Shown piece by piece: positions 1 through 6,075 of a stretch of DNA of 6,094 nucleotides. The stretch lies in contig WRAA01000131.1 in NCBI GenBank assembly GCA_009780445.1, positions 1 to 6,094 on the forward strand. Direction: 5' to 3'. Source of the stretch: Defluviitaleaceae bacterium. Lineage in GTDB: Bacteria > Bacillota > Clostridia > Lachnospirales > WRAA01. The notes under the pieces are model-generated. The model had not been told where the DNA came from. It did no database searches and saw only the letters and a list, made by a program, of their open reading frames with translations. The translations under genes and the position numbers were made by a program. Position 1 is the first letter of the stretch; each line of letters starts with the position of its first letter.

Positions 1-1
1 C

Positions 2-42
2 GAAGCCGTCTAGGGTTGTTACCAATCACCCCGGACGGCTTC
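2..42 (-). terminator. Terminator-like hairpin after the zinc-ribbon gene
   Basis: A perfect 9-base inverted repeat pairs GAAGCCGTC (2-10) with GACGGCTTC (34-42). An inner GGGT (13-16) can also pair with ACCC (28-31), leaving an 11-base loop. It begins 3 bases past the TAA of the minus-strand gene, where an intrinsic terminator is expected. The T-run that would complete it on the minus strand would lie left of base 1, so it cannot be confirmed. On the plus strand no T-run follows the hairpin. It could instead be a bidirectional terminator shared with a gene to the left, or a 3'-end stabilising structure. Confidence 0.5.
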
Positions 43-45
43 TCG

Positions 46-285
46 TTAGCTTGTGGGAAACTCAGCAACCACCCTCTTGCAGTCCGCGCAATGGTATGAC
101 CCATGGTAGTAGCAGTCATTGGAAGTCTTTATTTGTACGGCCTTTCTCTTGAACGACGAGAAAAACCCCTTCTTCTCAAACTCCTCCTCCGCGGACCATT
201 GCATGAACGCGGCCGGTATTGATCCCGTTGCGTACACCATTAAACGGCCTCTCTCCATCTCCTTGTTGCATTTAGTGCAGACCAT
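46..285 (-). CDS. Small zinc-ribbon protein, DUF6487-like
   Basis: This 79-residue protein is probably cytoplasmic. It has two CxxC knuckles, C3-x2-C6 at the N-terminus and C66-x2-C69 near the C-terminus, which together can bind one zinc ion. The opening pattern (CxxCxxxMxxGxL), a central Trp at 30 and a final CxxCxxVVxEF block resemble the DUF6487 family, whose role is not known to me; this match is from memory of the pattern. Residues 33-50 are rich in charged and aromatic residues (EEEFEKKG, FKRK). The ATG at 283-285 is preceded by GGAGGT (minus strand, 296-291), five bases from the start, which supports this start. It stands alone, divergent from the yfhO-like gene, with its own promoter. 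A nucleic-acid or protein-binding role is possible but not shown. Confidence 0.75.
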   Translation of the reverse strand: MVCTKCNKEMERGRLMVYATGSIPAAFMQWSAEEEFEKKGFFSSFKRKAVQIKTSNDCYYHGSYHCADCKRVVAEFPTS

Positions 286-327
286 AGCTTACCTCCGTTA
301 TTGATAATTATTTTTCGAACCGCCTCC

Positions 328-338
328 AGTATAGCACA
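328..338 (-). promoter_or_regulatory. Extended -10 promoter for the zinc-ribbon gene
   Basis: Read on the minus strand, TGTGC (338-334) is followed directly by TATACT (333-328). This is a TRTGn extension plus a -10 box matching TATAAT at five of six bases. The best -35 candidate, TCTGCA at 357-352 with an 18-base spacer, is weak, as is usual for extended -10 promoters. Transcription would start near 321, giving a leader of about 35 bases that is AT-rich and includes the palindrome ATAATTAT (304-311) and the GGAGGT site. Confidence 0.55.
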
Positions 339-374
339 GTTGCGGCGAAAATGCAGATGTTTTTCTGTTGCGCG

Positions 375-403
375 TTGACATAGCGGGCGAAATATGGTAA
401 TTT
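375..403 (+). promoter_or_regulatory. Sigma-A type promoter for the yfhO-like gene
   Basis: A perfect -35 box TTGACA (375-380) is followed after 17 bases by TAATTT (398-403). That -10 box is weak, but TATGG (393-397) just before it fits the TRTGn extension of Gram-positive promoters. Start of transcription would fall near 410, leaving a leader of only about 12 bases that still includes the ribosome site at 411-415. The same TTGACA-N12-TATGGTA layout is found at 3122-3146. Confidence 0.6.
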
Positions 404-410
404 CTATAAT

Positions 411-415
411 GGAGG
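411..415 (+). promoter_or_regulatory. Ribosome binding site of the yfhO-like gene
   Basis: GGAGG ends six bases before the ATG at 422 and fixes that start. It directly abuts a perfect TATAAT (405-410). An overlapping out-of-frame ATG at 417-419 lies too close to GGAGG to be a likely start. Confidence 0.8.
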
Positions 416-421
416 GATGTT

Positions 422-3112
422 ATGCAAAGGTCTGCTGAATACGCTTCGCGACGCGAGGCCGTTGTAATTTATACATTATCCGCCGTGATACCGATGCTCG
501 TTTTGAGCGCGGTTTTTGCGTATCACGCCGTGTTCCCGTTTAACCCTGTCGGCACCGGCATGATTCTGATTTCAGACTTCTGGCAGCAGTACTTCCCGTT
601 TATCAGCGACTTCTGGCACCGTCTGCGCGGCGGCAACTCCCTGCTCTGGTCCTGGACGGCCGGCGGCGGACACAACTACATCGCCAATATCGCCTACTAC
701 AAGGCAAGCCCGTTTAATGTGCTGGCGGCGTTGTTCCCCCACTCTGTCCTGCGCGAAGTGCTGCAGGTGTTCCTGGTCGTCAAGATCGGCTGTGCCGGCG
801 CGGCCATGTGCGCCTACCTACACCGCACCACGGGCAAGTTGGACAGGATGCTGCCCGTCTTTGCCACGTTCTACGCCCTCTGCGGCTTTACCCTGGCCTA
901 TTATTGGAATGTTATGTGGATGGACACCTTCGCTCTGCTCCCGGTCGTGATGCTCGGCGTCCACGCCCTTGTCACCGCGGGCAAGTACCGCCTGTTCGTG
1001 CTGTCTCTGGCGGCGGCCATAATCTTTAACTTCTACATGGGCATCTTCGTCTGCATCTTTGTCGCCTTCAAGTTCTTCATGCTAAGCATCGTACACAAGC
1101 TCGGACTGCGCGACTTCGCCGTGAAGCTGGGCATCATCGCGGCCGCGTCCATCGCCGGCATCGGCATGACGGCCTTTATCACCCTGCCGACGTTTGTCGC
1201 GCTGCAACACACTTACAACGCCGTCAACAACGTGAACTCCGTGCCGGACGCCTACTTCTACAGCAGCTTCTTCGACGTACTGGGCAACTTCTTTGTGCAG
1301 CACCACCACAATCTGCGCCACGCGCCGGAGGCTCTGCCAAGCCTCTACACCGGCCTGCTGCCGCTGATGCTCCTGCCCGTATTCCTGCTGTCCGACAAGA
1401 TCATCCTGCGCGAGAGGCTCACCTACGCCGCCGTGCTGGCCTTCATGGTCGTCAGCGTCAACCACAGGCTGCTCAACTTCATGTGGCACGGCTTCAGCTT
1501 CACCCACGCCCTGCCCTTCCGGTACACCTTCCTTATATCCTTCGTGCTGATCGTCATGGCCTACCGCGCCTACCTGGTGCTGGACACCACCCGCCCCCGC
1601 GATATCTACGCAATGGCGGCGGGCGGAATCTTCTTCGCCGCAATGGCCGTTATCGGGCGGCAGGACGCCGATCTGCTGGGCTGGAACCTGGTGCTGATCA
1701 TCATTTATCTGTTGCTCTTTGCGGTCTGTACGCTCCGCGCCGACGAATCCCCCGCGCCTTCGGGCAATGCCGGCAAACTCGCCGCCGCCGCCGCGATATT
1801 GCGCAGGATACAGCGTATCCTCACCGCCTCCGCCGTTCCGATTGTAATGACGGCCGTAATCATCGTCGAGCTGACACTTAGCGCGAACGCGGCAGTGTAC
1901 TCGAACCGGGTGTCGTCGCGCCAGCCCTATCCATGGATGGACGCGGAGGTGCAGGAACTGCTGACCCACCGCGCTTCCGCCGACAACGACTTCTTCCGCA
2001 CAGAGTTCCACCGCTGGTGGTCCACCAACGACAGCACCCTCTACGGCTACGCCGGCCTGTCCATATTCACATCAATGATGGACGCGCGCCTGGGCTACTT
2101 CGTGCAGGGGCTGGGGCTGCCCTACCGCGGCCGCGCAAACAGCATCAACTACGCGGAGACCTCCCCGCTGACAAACGCCTTCCTGAACCTGCGCTACCTC
2201 ATGCACCGCAGCGGCTGGCTGACAGACCGCGACGTATTCTGGCAGGAGGTCCACCGGGTAGACGGCGTGACATTGCTCCGCAATAATTATTACTTGCCGC
2301 TGGGCTTCATGGTGGGCGACGCCGTGGCCGATTATTCGGGCAACCTCGGCAACCCCTTCGCCTCGCAGAACGACCTCTTCGCACGCGCAACAGGGCTGGA
2401 GGGCGAACTGTTCAGCTTTATCTCGCCCGCCCACCAGCACACCAACTACACCGTCTCCGAAAACGAACCCGGCAGCTACCGTTTAACCAGGATCGACGGC
2501 GCAACCGACGGTACCGCGCGCTTCGACTTCACCATGCCGCGCGAAGGCTGTATCTACGGCTTCATACGCCTGCCCGGCTCCACACGCGCGCGGATATACG
2601 CCAACGACAGCGAAATCGGCACCGTCGAGATCGACCGTTCATCCTACCTCTTCCGCATCGGCAGCTTTTCCTACGGCGATGTCGTGAGTTTAGCCGCCGA
2701 CACTTCCCGCGAGAGTGAGACTGTGCCGGTCTTCGCCGCAGTCATCGACCACGGCCTCTTCGCCCAAGGCCACGCTTTACTCTCCTCGGAAACGCTGAAT
2801 CTTACCCTGTTCACCGACACCCGCATCCAAGGGCGCGTCACCACCGCGGGCGGCCTGCTCTACACATCCATCCCCCACGCCGACAACTGGCGCGTCCGCG
2901 TAAACGGCGCCGCGGCGGATGTGGTGCTGATCGACGGCGCGATGGTCGGGGTGCGCCTTCCCGCCGGGGAACATCTTGTCGAGTTCATCCACGTAAACAC
3001 CGGCTTTATCACAGGTGCGGCAATCAGCGGCCTCAGCCTGCTCCTGTTCCTGGCCGTGTCCTACCTTCCCGCCATCAAGTCCCGCAGGAATGCCGCCGCA
3101 GCCGGAAGTTAA
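422..3112 (+). CDS. yfhO: YfhO-family membrane glycosyltransferase (GT-C type)
   Basis: This 896-residue polytopic membrane protein is within the usual size range of the YfhO family. In Bacillus subtilis, YfhO works with the undecaprenyl-phosphate sugar synthase CsbB to add GlcNAc to lipoteichoic acid outside the membrane; the sugar and acceptor here are unknown. A first membrane helix (about 15-34) leads into a loop with the family-like SDFWQQYFPF (51-60), whose Asp52 is a candidate GT-C catalytic or metal site, then the AYYKASPFN block (91-99). More helices follow at about 111-133, 143-186, 191-222, 236-258, 305-323 and 333-347, then the LPFRYTFL motif (364-371) with another helix, and others up to about 464-486. 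A large probably extracytoplasmic domain (about 487-860) ends in the typical NWRVRVNG...GVRLPAGEHLVEF segment, then a last helix (861-884). The gene has its own promoter and no visible terminator. No CsbB-like partner is in the window. Confidence 0.88.
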   Translation: MQRSAEYASRREAVVIYTLSAVIPMLVLSAVFAYHAVFPFNPVGTGMILISDFWQQYFPFISDFWHRLRGGNSLLWSWTAGGGHNYIANIAYYKASPFNVLAALFPHSVLREVLQVFLVVKIGCAGAAMCAYLHRTTGKLDRMLPVFATFYALCGFTLAYYWNVMWMDTFALLPVVMLGVHALVTAGKYRLFVLSLAAAIIFNFYMGIFVCIFVAFKFFMLSIVHKLGLRDFAVKLGIIAAASIAGIGMTAFITLPTFVALQHTYNAVNNVNSVPDAYFYSSFFDVLGNFFVQHHHNLRHAPEALPSLYTGLLPLMLLPVFLLSDKIILRERLTYAAVLAFMVVSVNHRLLNFMWHGFSFTHALPFRYTFLISFVLIVMAYRAYLVLDTTRPRDIYAMAAGGIFFAAMAVIGRQDADLLGWNLVLIIIYLLLFAVCTLRADESPAPSGNAGKLAAAAAILRRIQRILTASAVPIVMTAVIIVELTLSANAAVYSNRVSSRQPYPWMDAEVQELLTHRASADNDFFRTEFHRWWSTNDSTLYGYAGLSIFTSMMDARLGYFVQGLGLPYRGRANSINYAETSPLTNAFLNLRYLMHRSGWLTDRDVFWQEVHRVDGVTLLRNNYYLPLGFMVGDAVADYSGNLGNPFASQNDLFARATGLEGELFSFISPAHQHTNYTVSENEPGSYRLTRIDGATDGTARFDFTMPREGCIYGFIRLPGSTRARIYANDSEIGTVEIDRSSYLFRIGSFSYGDVVSLAADTSRESETVPVFAAVIDHGLFAQGHALLSSETLNLTLFTDTRIQGRVTTAGGLLYTSIPHADNWRVRVNGAAADVVLIDGAMVGVRLPAGEHLVEFIHVNTGFITGAAISGLSLLLFLAVSYLPAIKSRRNAAAAGS

Positions 3113-3121
3113 AGTGCTGTA

Positions 3122-3150
3122 TTGACACAAAGTTCGTACTATGGTATCGT
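3122..3150 (+). promoter_or_regulatory. Sigma-A type promoter of the pilus-like operon
   Basis: A perfect TTGACA (3122-3127) is followed after 17 bases by TATCGT (3145-3150), which matches TATAAT at four of six positions. TATGG (3140-3144) supplies a TRTGn extension. The start of transcription would be near 3157, giving a leader of about 60 bases before the ATG at 3218. The -35 box begins only 9 bases after the yfhO-like stop codon, so the downstream genes can be transcribed alone, though read-through from yfhO is not blocked by any visible terminator. Confidence 0.7.
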
Positions 3151-3176
3151 AACGTGGTAGCATTGTGAGATTATGC

Positions 3177-3202
3177 TGTACGCGCTACATGTATTTTTAC
3201 AT
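3177..3202 (+). repeat. TGTA/TACA inverted-repeat cluster in the operon leader
   Basis: The leader holds alternating TGTA (3177-3180), TACA (3186-3189), TGTA (3190-3193) and TACA (3198-3201). The middle pair forms the perfect palindrome TACATGTA (3186-3193). The last pair can form a 5-base stem, ATGTA (3189-3193) with TACAT (3198-3202), around a TTTT loop just before the ribosome site. It may be an operator or a weak RNA structure, or simply chance in an AT-rich leader. Confidence 0.3.
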
Positions 3203-3204
3203 TC

Positions 3205-3209
3205 GGAGG
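3205..3209 (+). promoter_or_regulatory. Ribosome binding site deciding the pilC-like start
   Basis: GGAGG lies eight bases before ATG 3218. An in-frame ATG at 3173 would add 15 residues, but it has no good ribosome site and those residues do not look like this family's N-terminus. The start at 3218 is therefore preferred. Confidence 0.85.
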
Positions 3210-3217
3210 CAACCTTT

Positions 3218-4276
3218 ATGAGCGAAAACACCAGGCGAAAAGACACACTTTCATCTTCGGAGATCGCCGCGTTCTGTGCGCAGATGTCCATGATCCTGCG
3301 CTCCGGCATATCCATTTCAGAAGGCGTAGGCATTATGCGCGAAGATGCTGATAACACCGCGGGGCGCGATATCTTGGGCGTGATCCACGGCGAGGCGGAG
3401 CTGGGGATGCCCCTGCACATGGCCCTGGCCAAGACCGAAAAGTTCCCGGACTACGTAATACACATGGTGGAAATAGGCGAAGCCACGGGAAAGCTGGAGA
3501 ACGTCATGGAGTCTCTTAGCGTGTACTACGAACGCGAAGAGGCCGTGTCGCGCATTGTACGCAGCGCGCTGGCCTACCCCCTCGTCATGATCTCCATGAT
3601 GATGGCCGTAATCATAATCCTTATCGTGCAGGTAATGCCGATATTCAACGACGTGTTCCAAGGGCTTGGCGCGCAGATGACGGGCTTCCCCCTTGCGGTG
3701 ATGAACTTCGGGCAGACCCTCGGCAACTACAGCGTCGGCATCGTATCGGCCTTGGCCGTGGCGGTCTTTGGCTTTGCGATCCTGCGCTCCACCGGCTCCG
3801 GCCGCGAAATGCTGGATAAGTTCAAGGAAAACTTCTTCCTCACCCGGGGTCTCTACTCAAAGATAGCCTCCGGCAGATTTGCCTCGGCCATGTCCCTGAT
3901 GCTGGCCAGCGGAATGGACACCGACAAGAGCCTTGAAATGGTACATAAACTGGTCGGCACGCCGTCAGTTCGCAGCAAGATCGCGCTCTGCCAGGAAAAA
4001 CTCAGCCAAGGCACACGCTTCTCCGACGCTCTGGCGGAAGTGGGCATGTTCTCCGGCGTGTATGCAAGAATGGTCAGCGTAGCCTTCAAGACAGGCTCCA
4101 TGGACAGCATCATGGAGAAGCTTGCCGTGCGCTACGAAGAAGAGACCAACACCCAGATCAACAACATCATCTCCATCGTAGAGCCTACTCTCGTGGCCAT
4201 TCTTTCCGTTATCGTCGGCGTGATACTGCTTTCCGTAATGCTTCCGCTTATGGGAATTATGTCGGCAATAGGCTAA
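3218..4276 (+). CDS. Type IV pilus / type II secretion platform protein (PilC/GspF family)
   Basis: This 352-residue inner-membrane protein should form the platform that couples a cytoplasmic assembly ATPase to pilin insertion. Two T2SSF repeats are visible. The first (about 15-140) has a cytoplasmic helical part with FCAQMSMILRSGISISEG, the signature GEATGKLENV (87-96) and YEREEAVSRIVRSALAYP, then a membrane helix (120-142). A second helix lies near 172-191. The second repeat (about 213-340) repeats the pattern with FASAMSLMLASGMDTDKSLE, a diverged signature FKTGSMDSIMEKL (from 290) and a last helix (324-346). Typical PilC proteins are near 400 residues; this one is shorter mainly because its N-terminus is short before the first repeat. 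It opens a tight operon: the next ATG is nine bases past its stop and that gene's AAGGGGGG ribosome site overlaps this stop codon. The fold and family are clear; whether it serves a pilus, a pseudopilus or a competence filament is not. Confidence 0.9.
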   Translation: MSENTRRKDTLSSSEIAAFCAQMSMILRSGISISEGVGIMREDADNTAGRDILGVIHGEAELGMPLHMALAKTEKFPDYVIHMVEIGEATGKLENVMESLSVYYEREEAVSRIVRSALAYPLVMISMMMAVIIILIVQVMPIFNDVFQGLGAQMTGFPLAVMNFGQTLGNYSVGIVSALAVAVFGFAILRSTGSGREMLDKFKENFFLTRGLYSKIASGRFASAMSLMLASGMDTDKSLEMVHKLVGTPSVRSKIALCQEKLSQGTRFSDALAEVGMFSGVYARMVSVAFKTGSMDSIMEKLAVRYEEETNTQINNIISIVEPTLVAILSVIVGVILLSVMLPLMGIMSAIG

Positions 4277-4285
4277 GGGGGGCGT

Positions 4286-4615
4286 ATGGCAAACCGATTC
4301 GGCAGCACCCGCAAACGCCGCCGCGGCTTCTTGGGCATCCTCCTGCCGCTTGGCTTCTTTGTGGCCGTGGTCTACATGTTTAACATGGGCGTGGGCTACC
4401 TTACACAGGCGAACGAGGAAGAGGCTTTGGAGGCCGTGCGTGTCGCAGTGACCAGAGCCGCCGTCCAGTTCTATGCCCTGGAAGGCCGCTACCCGCCCAC
4501 TCTGGACTATCTCGTCGAGAGGTTCGGACTGCAGGTGGACGAAGATCGCTTCATCATCCACTACGACGCCTTTGCGTCGAACATCATGCCGCAGATCACC
4601 GTTCTGCCGCGCTAA
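4286..4615 (+). CDS. Single-pass membrane protein of the pilus-like operon
   Basis: I do not recognise a named family for this 109-residue protein. It has a strongly basic N-terminus (R9-K-R-R-R13), one membrane helix (about 15-37), and a small extracytoplasmic domain with an amphipathic helix (EEEALEAVRVAVTRAAVQFY) and a segment with GRYPPTLDYLVERFGL. The arrangement resembles a small pseudopilin or assembly protein. G14-F15 after the basic run is reminiscent of a prepilin cut site, but position +5 is Leu19, not Glu, so processing by a prepilin peptidase is uncertain. It has no cysteines. The ribosome site AAGGGGGG (4275-4282) and nine-base gap after the pilC-like gene indicate co-transcription and probably translational coupling. 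It ends in a double stop (TAA TAA, 4613-4618). It is likely a minor component or anchor of the filament machine. Confidence 0.75.
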   Translation: MANRFGSTRKRRRGFLGILLPLGFFVAVVYMFNMGVGYLTQANEEEALEAVRVAVTRAAVQFYALEGRYPPTLDYLVERFGLQVDEDRFIIHYDAFASNIMPQITVLPR

Positions 4616-4630
4616 TAAGGAGAACGTCGG

Positions 4631-5143
4631 ATGAACTCACCAAAGTCACGAAGCCGCAGACATGTTGTTGACGCGCTGTTCACGCTCGCGCTCTTCTGTG
4701 TGTTTGCGGCGGCATCACTCATAGTTGTGTTTATCGGGGCGAATGTCTACGGCTCCACCGTTTCGCGCATGGACACCAGCTTCGAGGTCAACACGACCCT
4801 AATGTTTGTGTCCACCAACATCCGCCAGCACGATTCGGTTGGCGCGATACGTATCGACGAGCTGGAGGGTCAGCCCGCCCTGGTGCTTGAACTGCACCTG
4901 ATAGGCCGCGTGTTCGAAACATGGATCTACCACCACGAGGGCGCACTCATGGAGCTGTTTATCGACACCGAAAACCCTCACGCGCTGAACCTCGCGTCCG
5001 GCCAATCGCTGATAGATGTCTACCGATTCGGCGTGGAAATGGCGGGGGACGGCCTGATAGCCATTTACGCCGAAAGCGCGGACGGTCTCTCCGGCCGCAA
5101 ATTGATTGGCCTGCGAAGCGGTGCCGAAAGCCGAAACAACTAA
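4631..5143 (+). CDS. DUF4860-like pilus-operon membrane protein
   Basis: The 170-residue protein has a basic start (K5-S-R-S-R-R10), then HVVDALFTLALFCVFAAASL, one long membrane helix (about 13-37), followed by GANVYGSTVSRMDTSFEVNTTLMFVSTNIRQ-type sequence. This pattern matches my memory of DUF4860 proteins, found in Clostridia beside pilus-like genes; their function is unknown to me. The C-terminal part (from about residue 70) seems to be a compact beta-rich domain with alternating hydrophobic strands (PALVLELHLIG, FETWIYHHEG, LMELFIDT). The N-terminal helix plus beta domain is a pilin-like plan, but there is no Gly-Glu+5 cleavage motif, only Asp14 at the head of the helix. AAGGAG (4617-4622) lies eight bases before the ATG. 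It is probably a minor structural or assembly partner of the filament. Confidence 0.75.
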   Translation: MNSPKSRSRRHVVDALFTLALFCVFAAASLIVVFIGANVYGSTVSRMDTSFEVNTTLMFVSTNIRQHDSVGAIRIDELEGQPALVLELHLIGRVFETWIYHHEGALMELFIDTENPHALNLASGQSLIDVYRFGVEMAGDGLIAIYAESADGLSGRKLIGLRSGAESRNN

Positions 5144-5155
5144 CGAGGTGCCAAC

Positions 5156-5572
5156 ATGAGCCGATCTAAATCAGGGCTATTCCTGATGGAACTTATAATC
5201 GCCATAGCATTCTTCGCTGTGTCGAGCGCGATCTGCGTCCAGCTTTTTGCCATGGCGCACACGCTAAGCTCGCGCAGTGTAGGCGTGCAGATGGCCGTGA
5301 TGAACGCCCAGAGCGCGGCCGAAACCTTCAAGGCAAGCGGCGGAGACACCGCCGTCATGTCATCTGTGTTGGAGGCCGCAATAGTGGGCGAACAACTGGT
5401 TGTACACTTTGACGAAAACTGGGGCCGCACCGATTATAACACCCGATTCGAAATGGTCGTCAGCACCGATATGTCCTCCGCCCTGGCCACCGCGTCCATA
5501 ACCGTGACAGACAGCCTGCTTGGCGAAGAGCTGTACAGCCTGACAGTTCTGCGATACATGGGGGTGAACTGA
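5156..5572 (+). CDS. Type IV prepilin-like protein with canonical leader
   Basis: The 138-residue protein has a short basic leader (M-S-R-S-K-S-G7) followed by L8-F-L-M-E12-L-I-I-A-I. Gly at -1 and Glu at +5 of the mature protein are the signature cut and methylated by prepilin peptidase, so export and assembly as a pilin or pseudopilin is well supported. The hydrophobic helix spans about 8-28 and continues into an amphipathic stretch (SSRSVGVQMAVMNAQSAAETFKASGG). The C-terminal domain (about 65-138) is small and strand-rich; there is no cysteine pair outside the membrane helix. The size suggests a minor rather than a major pilin. A GAGGTG site (5145-5150) lies five bases before the ATG. Its stop overlaps the next start as TGATG, a sign of translational coupling and matched amounts of the two products. 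Confidence 0.82.
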   Translation: MSRSKSGLFLMELIIAIAFFAVSSAICVQLFAMAHTLSSRSVGVQMAVMNAQSAAETFKASGGDTAVMSSVLEAAIVGEQLVVHFDENWGRTDYNTRFEMVVSTDMSSALATASITVTDSLLGEELYSLTVLRYMGVN

Positions 5573-6015
5573 TGAAGTCATCTATTGGCGGCGTAAACGT
5601 CGGCGGTTCATCCATACTTGTGATATTTGTGCTTCTGTGCCTGACCACCTTCGCCACACTTGCCATGGTTTCGGCCACAGCAATCTACAGGCTTGCCCAG
5701 GGTGTGATACAAGCATCGGACGCCTATTTCGAGGCCAACAACCGCGCAGAGGAAATGCTGGCGAACCTAAGCTACATAGTACGCACGTCTCCCGAAGCCG
5801 AACTTGCCTCACGGATAAGCGACGCGGGCGCGTTTAAAGATTTTTACGGGAACATCATCTTTATCGTGCCTATCGACGATGTACTGCTGATCGAAGTCGA
5901 ACTGGAGCTTGAGGATCAGCGGCTGCACATCCTGTCCTGGCTGATGATTGCCGACTACGACCCGGATCTTTACGGCATAGAGATTTTGAACGTATGGCCG
6001 GGGCCGGGCATGTAA
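5572..6015 (+). CDS. Pilin-like membrane protein without Glu+5
   Basis: No named family is recognised for this 147-residue protein. A short N-terminal arm with V10-G-G12 precedes S13-S-I-L-V-I-F-V-L-L-C-L, a membrane helix of about 14-38, then a long amphipathic helix (about 39-66, with ASDAYFEANNRAEEML) and an acidic, strand-rich C-terminal domain (IIFIVPIDD, LIEVELELEDQRLHILSWLMIADYDPD) ending in WPGPGM. The plan is that of a pilin whose helix continues out of the membrane. If G12 were the cut site, position +5 would be Val17 rather than Glu; GspK-type tip pseudopilins also lack Glu+5, but GspK is much larger, so this is only an analogy. The start codon overlaps the prepilin stop by one base (TGATG), so the two are probably made together and may pair in the filament. 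Confidence 0.75.
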   Translation: MKSSIGGVNVGGSSILVIFVLLCLTTFATLAMVSATAIYRLAQGVIQASDAYFEANNRAEEMLANLSYIVRTSPEAELASRISDAGAFKDFYGNIIFIVPIDDVLLIEVELELEDQRLHILSWLMIADYDPDLYGIEILNVWPGPGM

Positions 6016-6075
6016 TCTGCGGCAAACAACTATAGTGAAACTAGCACGCTATCTAGTAGGGCAACGGTGGATGTA

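Noticed and set aside
119..304. A 61-codon plus-strand frame opposite the zinc-ribbon gene
   Set aside because: No ribosome site or promoter was seen, and the opposite strand carries a gene with a paired CxxC motif, strong ribosome site and promoter.
1082..2011. A 309-codon open frame on the minus strand inside the yfhO-like gene
   Set aside because: It lies wholly antisense to a well-supported gene. Its product is rich in Gln, Val, Glu, Gly and His with no hydrophobic core or motif, as expected from the mirror of GC-biased codons, and it lacks a good ribosome site.
3173..3217. Longer N-terminus for the pilC-like protein from ATG 3173
   Set aside because: No good ribosome site precedes it, whereas GGAGG sits eight bases before ATG 3218; the extra 15 residues do not resemble a PilC N-terminus.
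3965..4561. A 198-codon minus-strand frame across the pilC-like and 109-residue genes
   Set aside because: It spans two supported plus-strand genes and their junction. Its product is rich in His, Asp and Ala without any recognisable domain, typical of a shadow frame.
6040..6057. Possible terminator after the last complete gene
   Set aside because: ACTAG (6040-6044) and CTAGT (6053-6057) pair over only five bases and no T-run follows.
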